A stretch of 64,000 nucleotides of DNA from the NCBI RefSeq assembly GCF_001693815.1, contig NZ_MBQD01000011.1, positions 248,001 to 312,000 of the forward strand. The letters are read 5' to 3'. Numbering within the stretch: the stretch's first letter is position 1; every line of letters starts with the position of its first letter. A program made the translations under genes and the position numbers. Shown piece after piece: positions 26,358-33,438 of the stretch. Under the pieces are notes generated by a model that saw only the letters and a list, made by a program, of their open reading frames with translations, was not told the origin of the DNA and did not search any database. The DNA is from Tessaracoccus lapidicaptus. GTDB lineage: Bacteria; Actinomycetota; Actinomycetes; Propionibacteriales; Propionibacteriaceae.

Positions 26358-27842
26358 TTGACGCCACCACGACCGACCGCGGCGCAGCGCATCCACTCCC
26401 GTCGGGCGTTGGGCTATGTGCTGATGTCGGCCCTTCTCCCGGGTTCCGTGCAGCTGTTCGCGGGCAACCGCGCGGTCGGCCGCCTCGCGACCCGCGTGTA
26501 CGGGGCGGCCGCGCTGGTCTGCGTGATCGTCGCGTTCGGCCTCCTGGTGCTGCGCGGCCCGACGCTGGGACTGCTCCTGCAGCCGTGGCTCACCGGCGCG
26601 CTCCGGGTGGTCCTGTGGACGCTGTTCGTGGCCTGGGTGCTCCTCCTGATCGACGCGTGGCGCCTGGCGCACCCGCTGCGGCTGGAGCGCCGCCGGCGGC
26701 TGGCGCTCACCGCGCTGGCGCTCGGCACGATCCTCGCCGTCGCCGGGGTGACGACCACCGCCACCGAGGCCCTCGTGGCCGCGCGCAACGTCGGTCAGCT
26801 GTTCGGCGGGGGCGGTGAGACCGACCTCAAGGAGGGCCGCTACAACATCCTCCTCCTGGGCGCCGACTCCGCGGAGTCGCGCGAGGGCCTGCGCCCGGAC
26901 TCCATCAACGTGGCGTCCATCGACGCCGAGACGGGCCGCGCTGTCCTCTTCGGGCTGCCGCGCAACCTCCAACGGGTGCCGTTCCCCGAGTCCTCCCCGC
27001 TGCACCCGCGCTACCCCGACGGGTACGTGTGCGACGGCGGCGAGTGCATGCTCAACGGCATCTGGACCCTCGGGGAGGAGAACGCCGACCTCTATCCCGG
27101 GCGCGACGCCGGCCTCGAGGCTACTAAGGAGGCCGTCGAGGAGACCCTCGGGCTCGAGCTCAACTACTACGCGCTGATCGACATGCACGGCTTCCAGTCG
27201 CTCATCGACGCCATGGGCGGCATCCGCCTCGACATCGGCCGGCGCATCCCGATCGGCGGCGCCAACGGCGCCCAGGTCACCAAGTGGATCGAGCCCGGCG
27301 AGAACGTGCTGCTCGACGGCTACCACGCCCTGTGGTTCGCGCGGTCCCGCTCCGACTCCAGCGACTACGAGCGGATGCTGCGGCAGAAGTGCGTCATGTC
27401 CGCCATGGTGCACCAGCTGGACCCCCTGACGGTGGCCACCAAGTTCGTGGCGCTGAGCGAGGCGGGCAAGGACCTGCTGCGCACCGACATCGGGACCGGG
27501 GCCATCAACGACCTGGCCGAACTGGCCCTCCGCGTGCGGGACCAGGGCATGACGGCGGTCAACTTCATCCCGCCCATGATCGTCTCCGCGGAACCGGACT
27601 TCGAGCTCATCCGCGCCACGGTCGACAAGCACCTGTCCGGGGAGCCCACCGTCGAGCCGAGCCCGGCGCGATCGTCGTCGGCGGCCTCGCCCACGGCCAC
27701 CCCGAAGAAGACCGCCGACAAGCCCGAGGAGTCGACGTCGGCGGCGCCCACGTCGTCGCGGTCGTCGGCGCCCGCGCCCAAGCCGTCGGCCGAGGCCAGC
27801 ACCGAGACCACGAATCTGGCAGCCGTCTGCGCGGTCAGCTAG
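26358..27842 (+). CDS. LCP-family glycopolymer transferase 2 with multi-span N-terminus
   Basis: Second LCP protein, 494 aa if it starts at TTG 26358. Four hydrophobic segments occupy about 15-135 (LGYVLMSALLPGSVQLFAGN first), then the extracellular LCP domain: ILLLGADSAESREGLRPDSINVASI, GLPRNLQRVP, LNGIWTLGEE and WFARSRSDSSDYERMLRQKCVM. A Ser/Thr/Pro/Ala-rich tail (about 425-485) ends in AVCAVS. GGAG at 26348-26351 supports TTG 26358; GTG 26322 is an in-frame alternative that would place the start before the likely transcript. Upstream of a glycosyltransferase gene in the same direction, so it may ligate a polymer that enzyme helps build. Confidence 0.86.
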   Translation: MTPPRPTAAQRIHSRRALGYVLMSALLPGSVQLFAGNRAVGRLATRVYGAAALVCVIVAFGLLVLRGPTLGLLLQPWLTGALRVVLWTLFVAWVLLLIDAWRLAHPLRLERRRRLALTALALGTILAVAGVTTTATEALVAARNVGQLFGGGGETDLKEGRYNILLLGADSAESREGLRPDSINVASIDAETGRAVLFGLPRNLQRVPFPESSPLHPRYPDGYVCDGGECMLNGIWTLGEENADLYPGRDAGLEATKEAVEETLGLELNYYALIDMHGFQSLIDAMGGIRLDIGRRIPIGGANGAQVTKWIEPGENVLLDGYHALWFARSRSDSSDYERMLRQKCVMSAMVHQLDPLTVATKFVALSEAGKDLLRTDIGTGAINDLAELALRVRDQGMTAVNFIPPMIVSAEPDFELIRATVDKHLSGEPTVEPSPARSSSAASPTATPKKTADKPEESTSAAPTSSRSSAPAPKPSAEASTETTNLAAVCAVS

Positions 27843-27869
27843 GTTGGGCCCCTGGGGAAGGAGGGCCAC

Positions 27870-28844
27870 GTGCAGCCGGTGAGCGTCGTGATGCCGATCC
27901 GCAACGAGGAGAAACACCTCCGCGCGGCGGTCGCCCGCGTCCGCGAGCAGCACTACCCGGGGGACCTCGAACTGCTGCTCTGCGTCGCCCCCAGCGAGGA
28001 CCAGACACGCCGGATCGCCGAGGAACTCGCCGCCGAGGACCCGCGCGTCGTGGTGCTGGACAATCCCACGGGCTACACGCCGGCCGGACTCAACATCGGC
28101 ATCCGCCGCGCACGCCACGACGTCATCGTGCGCGTCGACGGCCACGGCGAGCTGAGCCGCGACTACATCGCCACGGCGGTGCGCCTGCTCGAAGACACGG
28201 GGGCCGCCAACGTCGGCGGGCTCATGGACGCTCAGGGGACCAGCCCGCTGTCCGAGGCCATCGCCGCCGCGTACAACTCCCGCCTCGGGCTCGGCGGTGG
28301 CGGCTTCCACCTGGCCGACACGCCCCCCGGCCCGGCCGACACGGTGTTCCTGGGCGTGTTCCGCAAGGCCGTTCTCCTGGAAGTGGGCGGCTTCGACGAG
28401 AGCCTGCACCGTGCACAGGACTGGGAGCTCAACTACCGGCTGCGCCGCGCCGGCCACCTCGTCTACTTCCACCCGGACCTCAGGGTCGTCTACCACCCGC
28501 GCGACAGCTACCGGGCCCTTGCCCAGCAGTTCTTCACCACCGGCCAGTGGCGGCGCGAGGTGGCCCGGCGCCATCCGGACACGCTCTCGCCGCGCTACCT
28601 GGCTCCTCCGTCGGCCGTCGTGGGCATCGGCGGGGGGCTTCTCGTCGGGGTGGTGGGTCTGGCGAGCCGCAACCGCGGGCTGGCGCTCTTCCTCGCCGCG
28701 CCGCTGAGCTACGCGCTCTTCCTGCTCGTCGCTATGTGGGCCATGCGCGGGGTGTCGCCGGCGGCCCGGCTCCGGCTGCCGCTGGTGCTGGTCATCATGC
28801 ACGTCATGTGGGGGGCCGGATTCCTCCGCGGTCGCCCTGAGTGA
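27870..28844 (+). CDS. Family 2 glycosyltransferase with C-terminal membrane helices
   Basis: Inverting GT-A glycosyltransferase of 324 aa. The nucleotide-sugar half has VSVVMPIRNEEKHL at 4-17, IVRVDGHGELS near 90 (DxD-like) and FDESLHRAQDWELNYRLRRAGH near 172-193, which holds the ED/QDWE catalytic motif. Two or three hydrophobic helices (about 245-310) anchor it to the membrane. Similar proteins in Actinomycetota modify envelope polysaccharides; the sugar is unknown. GTG 27870 has GGAGG seven bases upstream. It follows LCP gene 2 by 27 bp. Confidence 0.87.
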   Translation: MQPVSVVMPIRNEEKHLRAAVARVREQHYPGDLELLLCVAPSEDQTRRIAEELAAEDPRVVVLDNPTGYTPAGLNIGIRRARHDVIVRVDGHGELSRDYIATAVRLLEDTGAANVGGLMDAQGTSPLSEAIAAAYNSRLGLGGGGFHLADTPPGPADTVFLGVFRKAVLLEVGGFDESLHRAQDWELNYRLRRAGHLVYFHPDLRVVYHPRDSYRALAQQFFTTGQWRREVARRHPDTLSPRYLAPPSAVVGIGGGLLVGVVGLASRNRGLALFLAAPLSYALFLLVAMWAMRGVSPAARLRLPLVLVIMHVMWGAGFLRGRPE

Positions 28845-28887
28845 CCGGCGGGTGACCGGCCTCCCGCGGGCATGGAAAGATGGGGGC

Positions 28888-30228
28888 ATGCACCCCGCCG
28901 AGTCCGCCAGCGAGCTGCTGCTCCAGGCCCAGCTCCTCGCGGACCGGGTCCGCGCGGAGGCCGAGGCCGACGCCGCCGCCGTGCGCGCCGAGGTGGCGGG
29001 GCTGGCCCGTGAGCGCGACGAGATCCGTGCCGAGGCGGACTTCGCCCGGCACCGCCTCGACGAGGCCCGCGCGGACGCCGCGCACCGGTTGCAGGCCGCC
29101 GCCGAGCAGGCGGGGACCATCATCGAGGGCGCCGAGCGCACCGCCGACGAGCTGGTGGCGGGGGCGCGGTCGGAGGCCGAGGATCTGGTCGCGGCCGCCA
29201 CCGCGGAGGCCGAGCGGATCCGCGCGGCGGCCACCGCCGAGGCCGAGGCCGGCGCCCGCAGCTTCGCGGCTTGGCGCGCCGACCAGGAGGCCGAGGCGGA
29301 CGCCACCCGCGCCGCCGCCGCCAGCGGGATCGCCGACGAACGGGCCGAATGGGACGCCGAGCTGACCAGGCTCCGGACCGAGGCCGCCGCGGATGCGGAA
29401 CGCCGCGTGTCCGAGGCCGACGCCCGGGCCCGGGAGACCCTCGAGGCGGCCCGCCGGCACGCCGAGGACCTGGGTCGCGAGGCCGAGGAGGCGCTCGCCG
29501 CCGCCGCCACCCGGGCCGCCGCCGTCGTCGCACACGCCGAGGAGGAGGCCCGCGGCCGTCTCGCCGACGCCGACGCCCAGCTGGCCTGGGCCCGCGACAC
29601 CGTGGCGGGGCTGCTCGCCGGGGCGCGCGCCGACGCCGCCCGCACCACACGCCTCACGCACCTCGACGTGGCGGGGAGAGCCCGCGCCGCCCGTGCACGG
29701 ATCGCCGCCACGCTGGGCCGGAGCGTCGACGTGGCCAGGAGCCGCCTGCGCGCCGCCCAGCTGGAGGCCGACGACGTGCGCGCCCGCGCCGACGCGGAAC
29801 TCGCCGCCGCCGCCGACCACGCGGCCCGCACCAGGGCCGACGCCGAGGAACGCGCCCGTGAGATCGAGACGCGGGCGGCGCGCGAGGCCGACGCCGTCGT
29901 GCGGCGGGCCACCGAGCGCATCGCCGACGCCGAGGCCGACGCGGCGGTGGTGCGGGAGCGGATCAGCGCGGACCTCGAGCGCTCGCAGCGCGCCTCCTTC
30001 GAGCGGACCCGCGCCACCCGCGAGGAGGCCACCAGACTGCTGGCCGAGGCCCGCGTCGAGGCCGAGACGGTCCGCACGCAGGCCCGCGAGATGCTCGACT
30101 CGGCCCGCGCCGAGGTCGCGCGGCTCACGAGTCGCCGTGACGCCATCACCCAGCAGCTCAACTCACTCTCCGGAGTGATCGAGGCGCTGGCCGTCCCCGG
30201 AACCCCCACCCAGAACGAGGAAGCATGA
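28888..30228 (+). CDS. Long Ala/Glu/Arg-rich coiled-coil protein
   Basis: A 446-residue protein that is almost entirely predicted helix: heptad-like repeats of Ala, Glu, Asp and Arg such as ADRVRAEAEADAAAVRAEV and ARADAELAAAADHAARTRADAE run from residue 10 to 430. No enzyme motif and no signal peptide are seen. It resembles cytoskeletal coiled-coil scaffolds of polar-growing Actinomycetota (FilP/Scy-like) in composition only. ATG 28888 follows AAAGAT by 6 bases. The next gene overlaps by ATGA and carries a DivIVA-like head, so the two products probably work together. Confidence 0.75.
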   Translation: MHPAESASELLLQAQLLADRVRAEAEADAAAVRAEVAGLARERDEIRAEADFARHRLDEARADAAHRLQAAAEQAGTIIEGAERTADELVAGARSEAEDLVAAATAEAERIRAAATAEAEAGARSFAAWRADQEAEADATRAAAASGIADERAEWDAELTRLRTEAAADAERRVSEADARARETLEAARRHAEDLGREAEEALAAAATRAAAVVAHAEEEARGRLADADAQLAWARDTVAGLLAGARADAARTTRLTHLDVAGRARAARARIAATLGRSVDVARSRLRAAQLEADDVRARADAELAAAADHAARTRADAEERAREIETRAAREADAVVRRATERIADAEADAAVVRERISADLERSQRASFERTRATREEATRLLAEARVEAETVRTQAREMLDSARAEVARLTSRRDAITQQLNSLSGVIEALAVPGTPTQNEEA

Positions 30229-31262
30229 CCACACCCAGTTTCCGTACCGTGCTGCGCGGCTATGAGCCCACGCAGGTCGACGCCGAGATCTCCACGCTGC
30301 AGCAGGCCCTGGACTCGGCTCGCGCCGAGCTCGGCGAGCTGAGCGTCCAGCTCAAGGAATCGCAGCAGCGCCAAGCCGACGTGGAGCAGCGCGCCGCCGC
30401 CGCGGCCGCCCGGGCCGAGGAGGCCGGACGCGCCACGCAGCTGGCGTCCCGGCCCACGTACGCGGACCTGGGCGAACGCGTCGGGCAGATCCTCACCCTC
30501 GCCGAGGAGGAGGCCGTCGACATCCGTCGCCGCGCCACCGAGGAGGCGCGCTCGATGCTCGACGACGCCGCCCGCCAGGCGCAGGCCAAGGCCGCGGACG
30601 CCGACCGCTACGCCATCGACACCAGGTCCTCGGCCGACGCCGACGCCGAGGCCCGCCTCACCGGCGCCCAGCGCCGCGCCGACGAGATCCTGGACCAGGC
30701 GGACCGGGAGGCGTCAGCCCGCCGCGAGGAGGCAGAAGCCCTCTACGAGGCCCAGCAGGCCCGGGCCGCGCAGGCCGCCGCGGACTTCGAGCGCACCCTC
30801 GCGGACCGCAGGGACTCGGCCGCCGCGGACTTCGAGACCGCGATGGGTCAGCGCGACGCCCAGCTGCGCGCCGCGGAGGAACAGCTCCGCTCGGCGGAGG
30901 CCGAGGCGCAGCGGATCGTCTCCGATGCCACCTCCCACGCCGAGGCCGTGCGCTCGACGGCGCAGCGGGAGGCCGACGAGCTGGTGGGCGAGGCCCGCAG
31001 CCGGGCCGAGCGCATCCGCCGCGACTCCGACCGCGAGCTGGCCGCCCTCACCCAGCGCCGCGACTCGATCACGGCCCAGCTGACCAACGTCCGCCAGATG
31101 CTGGCCACGCTCGGGGGAGGGGCCGCGGCCGCCGTCGTCGACGTGCCGGAGGTGGCCGTACCGGCGCCGGACGAGCAGCCCCAGCCGGCGGACGAGCCCG
31201 CGCCCGCGGCCGAGACCGACGCCGCGGACGAGGAGCTGCCGCAGGAGGACGGGACCGACTGA
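30225..31262 (+). CDS. DivIVA-like coiled-coil protein
   Basis: A 345-residue protein with a short N-terminal segment FRTVLRGYEPTQVDAEI at 6-22 that matches the DivIVA head pattern (F-x-x-x-x-x-G-Y-x-x-x-x-V-D), followed by coiled coil to about residue 290 and an acidic Pro/Ala tail. In DivIVA proteins the head binds curved membrane and the coil oligomerises. It differs from Wag31 in length and repeats, so it is a paralogue rather than the main polar growth protein. ATG overlaps the preceding coiled-coil gene by 4 bp (ATGA), which suggests a two-part scaffold. Confidence 0.76.
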   Translation: MTTPSFRTVLRGYEPTQVDAEISTLQQALDSARAELGELSVQLKESQQRQADVEQRAAAAAARAEEAGRATQLASRPTYADLGERVGQILTLAEEEAVDIRRRATEEARSMLDDAARQAQAKAADADRYAIDTRSSADADAEARLTGAQRRADEILDQADREASARREEAEALYEAQQARAAQAAADFERTLADRRDSAAADFETAMGQRDAQLRAAEEQLRSAEAEAQRIVSDATSHAEAVRSTAQREADELVGEARSRAERIRRDSDRELAALTQRRDSITAQLTNVRQMLATLGGGAAAAVVDVPEVAVPAPDEQPQPADEPAPAAETDAADEELPQEDGTD

Positions 31263-31269
31263 CCCGGGG

Positions 31270-31920
31270 TCAGAGCCGGCGCGCGCGTTCCTCGGCGGCG
31301 ATCGAGGTGGCGCGCTCCGGCGCGACGCCGATGGCGATGACCGTCGAGCCGGCCCCCGCGACGGGCGCCAGCAGTCCGGCACTCAACGCCTGGGCGGCAT
31401 CGGGATCCACGAGCAGCACGCGGTCGTCGCTCGCGGGGACCGGCGCGACCGGGGAGCCGGCCCACAGCGTCGACTCCCCGAGCGGCGATGGGTCGTGCAC
31501 GTCGGGCTGGGCGAACACCTCCCGGTAGTCGACGGCCCCCTCGGGCGGCTGCGGGAAACCCAGCCCCAGGGGATGCAGGGAGCAGGCCACCGTCGTGGCC
31601 GCGCGGCGCTCGTCGCCCGGCCCCACCACCAGCAGGTCGGCCCCCGTCACCCCTGGCTCGACGGGGCACCCGCGCTGCCAGGCCGCGGCCGTCCACACGA
31701 GAGTGACCCAGTGCGCGGGATGCGTCGCGGCGATCGCGAGGTCGATCGGCTCCCCGTCGTCATGGCCCAGGTCGGCGATGAGATTGGCCGTCTTGTCCAC
31801 CCAGTTGGCGAACGTGACGGCGGACAGTTCGACCCGGGAGCCGTCGGCACCGTCGTAGAACGTGATGAGGGGCGGGGCGCCGAGGCGCGCCACGCGCCGT
31901 CGTAGGGCATCGATCAGCAT
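31270..31920 (-). CDS. TIGR03089 family protein
   Basis: A 216-residue actinobacterial protein of the TIGR03089 type, which resembles the N-terminal part of AMP-binding (acyl-CoA synthetase-like) enzymes but is far too short for catalysis. Visible: LITFYDGADGSRVELSAVTFANWVDKTANL, a pattern like the N-terminal edge of adenylating enzymes, and a later LLVVGPGDERR. No ATP-binding P-loop of that superfamily is present. Function is unknown. ATG 31920 is placed by TAGGAT seven bases upstream. Divergent from manC. Confidence 0.8.
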   Translation of the reverse strand: MLIDALRRRVARLGAPPLITFYDGADGSRVELSAVTFANWVDKTANLIADLGHDDGEPIDLAIAATHPAHWVTLVWTAAAWQRGCPVEPGVTGADLLVVGPGDERRAATTVACSLHPLGLGFPQPPEGAVDYREVFAQPDVHDPSPLGESTLWAGSPVAPVPASDDRVLLVDPDAAQALSAGLLAPVAGAGSTVIAIGVAPERATSIAAEERARRL

Positions 31921-31933
31921 GTCTGCGATCCTA
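31918..31933 (-). promoter_or_regulatory. Leaderless promoter of the TIGR03089 gene
   Basis: Minus-strand TAGGAT (complement of 31928-31933), 7-base spacer, ATG 31920. Confidence 0.6.
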
Positions 31934-31947
31934 GGCCCGCGATTCGC

Positions 31948-31962
31948 TAGCCTCCTCGCATG
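31948..31962 (+). promoter_or_regulatory. Leaderless promoter of manC
   Basis: TAGCCT at 31948-31953, 6-base spacer, ATG 31960. Its -10 is only 14 bp from the divergent TIGR03089 -10. Confidence 0.6.
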
Positions 31963-33039
31963 CGTTATGTCGTCATCATGGCCGGCGGGTCGGGCACGAG
32001 GCTGTGGCCGCTATCCCGCCAGGGCCGTCCCAAGCAGCTGCTGGAGCTCTTCGACGGCCGCTCCCTCCTGCGGCTCGCGTACGAGCGCCTGGTCGGGCTC
32101 GTCGAACCGGACCACATCCTCGTCTGCACGGGCCGCGCCTACGCCGACGACGTGGCCCGCCAGCTGCCCGAGCTGCCGCACGGCAACATCCTGGGCGAGC
32201 CCGAGGGCCGTGACTCCCTCAACGCCGTGGCGTGGTCCGCCGCCGAGGTGGCACACCGGGACGCCGACGGCGTCGTCGCCATGGTGACCGCGGACCAGGT
32301 GATCTCGCCGGTGGAGGAGTTCCAGCGGAGCCTGCGGGTCGCCTTCGAGGTCGCGGAGAGCCGGCCGATGGCCCTGGTCACGCTCGGGGTGGTGCCCACA
32401 TCGCCGCACACCGGATACGGCTATCTGCACCGCGCGGAGGAGGTGCCCGGCTTCCCGGGGGTGCACCGCGTGGCTCAGTTCAAGGAGAAGCCGTCGCGGG
32501 AGGTGGCCGAGGCCTACCTGGCGACGGGGGAGTACTGGTGGAACGCCGGCATGTTCGTGTGGCGGGCCGCGACGCTGCTGGGTCAGCTCGACCAGCTGCT
32601 GCCCCACACCGCCGAGACGGTGCGCACGATCGTGGCGCAGCCGGAGCGCCTGGACGAGCTGTTCCCGAAGCTGACCAGGATCTCCGTCGACTACGCCGTG
32701 ATGGAGCCCGCCTCGGCGGGCCGCACCGACGGCGAGGTGGTGAGTGTCCCGCTCGCGATTGACTGGCGCGACGTCGGCGGCTTCGTGTCCCTGGCGGAGC
32801 TCCTGCCGCACGACGCGCACGGCAACGCCGTCGAGGGGCGTGCGGTGTCGCTCGACTCGGCGGGGTGCGTCGTCATCAACACCGCCGGTGACGAGCACGT
32901 CGTCGCCACCATCGGGCTCGAGGACCACCTCGTCGTCGCCACCCCGACCGCGACACTGGTCGCGCACCTCGGCGACGCGGAGCGCGTCAAGGAGCTCGTG
33001 GCGATCGTGCGGGAGGTCGCCGGGCCCCGATTCGCGTGA
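31960..33039 (+). CDS. manC: Mannose-1-phosphate guanylyltransferase
   Basis: Makes GDP-mannose from mannose-1-phosphate and GTP; 359 aa. The nucleotide-binding signature MAGGSGTRLWPLSRQGRPKQ sits at 6-25, VTADQVISP near 108 replaces the usual TPADH, and FKEKPSREVAEAYL with WNAGMFVW follows near 175-200. There is no C-terminal isomerase domain, so it is the short single-function form. It belongs with manB at 38524, which supplies mannose-1-phosphate, and with nearby glycosyltransferases. Mycobacterial equivalents lie near whiB2 too. ATG 31960 has a leaderless promoter. Confidence 0.94.
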   Translation: MRYVVIMAGGSGTRLWPLSRQGRPKQLLELFDGRSLLRLAYERLVGLVEPDHILVCTGRAYADDVARQLPELPHGNILGEPEGRDSLNAVAWSAAEVAHRDADGVVAMVTADQVISPVEEFQRSLRVAFEVAESRPMALVTLGVVPTSPHTGYGYLHRAEEVPGFPGVHRVAQFKEKPSREVAEAYLATGEYWWNAGMFVWRAATLLGQLDQLLPHTAETVRTIVAQPERLDELFPKLTRISVDYAVMEPASAGRTDGEVVSVPLAIDWRDVGGFVSLAELLPHDAHGNAVEGRAVSLDSAGCVVINTAGDEHVVATIGLEDHLVVATPTATLVAHLGDAERVKELVAIVREVAGPRFA

Positions 33040-33067
33040 TCTGTCGCGATGGATTAACGTTCGGCGC

Positions 33068-33124
33068 TTGACCGATCAAAATCACTCGTGTGTAATTTCA
33101 ACCAGCGAAGGGAGGCAAGGCATG
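33068..33124 (+). promoter_or_regulatory. Conventional promoter and ribosome site of whiB2
   Basis: TTGACC at 33068-33073 and TAATTT at 33093-33098 (19 bases apart; 18 if GTAATT is read) lie in an unusually AT-rich stretch, followed by AAGGGAGG at 33108-33115 six bases before ATG 33122. One of the few -35/-10 pairs in the window. Confidence 0.5.
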
Positions 33125-33385
33125 GACGACGTCGTCACGCTCTTCCTCGATGACATCGACGATGGCGCGTTCGCGTGGCAGGCCGAAGCGCTGTGCGCCC
33201 AGACGGATCCCGAGGCCTTCTTCCCCGAGAAGGGCGGGTCCACGCGGGAGGCCAAGCGGGTGTGCCTGAACTGCACGGTCCGTGCCGAGTGCCTGGAGTA
33301 CGCACTCGCCCACGACGAGCGGTTCGGCATCTGGGGCGGGCTCTCCGAGCGCGAGCGCCGCAAGCTCAAGCGCACCGCCGTCTAG
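33122..33385 (+). CDS. whiB2: WhiB2/WhmD-type iron-sulfur transcription regulator
   Basis: Small redox-sensitive regulator needed for septation and cell division in mycobacteria and Streptomyces (WhmD/WhiB). 87 aa with the four cluster-binding cysteines Cys25, Cys48, Cys51 and Cys57, the GIWGG turn at 69-73 and the basic C-terminal DNA-contact tail ERERRKLKR. The sequence around Cys25 (ALCAQTDPEAFFPEKGGSTREAK) is that of the WhiB2 subgroup. It is placed beside the mannose and envelope locus as in mycobacteria. The promoter differs from its neighbours' and may be its control point. Confidence 0.95.
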   Translation: MDDVVTLFLDDIDDGAFAWQAEALCAQTDPEAFFPEKGGSTREAKRVCLNCTVRAECLEYALAHDERFGIWGGLSERERRKLKRTAV

Positions 33386-33401
33386 GTCCGCGGCGCACTG
33401 G

Positions 33402-33438
33402 TAGCCTCAGAGGCTGACCGAGCGCTGGAGGACTGTTG
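33402..33438 (+). promoter_or_regulatory. Promoter and ribosome site of the giant glycosyltransferase gene
   Basis: TAGCCT at 33402-33407 predicts a leader of about 20 bases with GGAGG at 33427-33431 before TTG 33436. Confidence 0.4.

Noticed and set aside
26166-30374. 1402-aa open frame on the minus strand
   Set aside because: It runs antisense to two LCP genes, a glycosyltransferase and a coiled-coil gene, is made of low-complexity Arg/Ala/Ser, and has no start signal. Long antisense frames are expected opposite GC-rich coding DNA.
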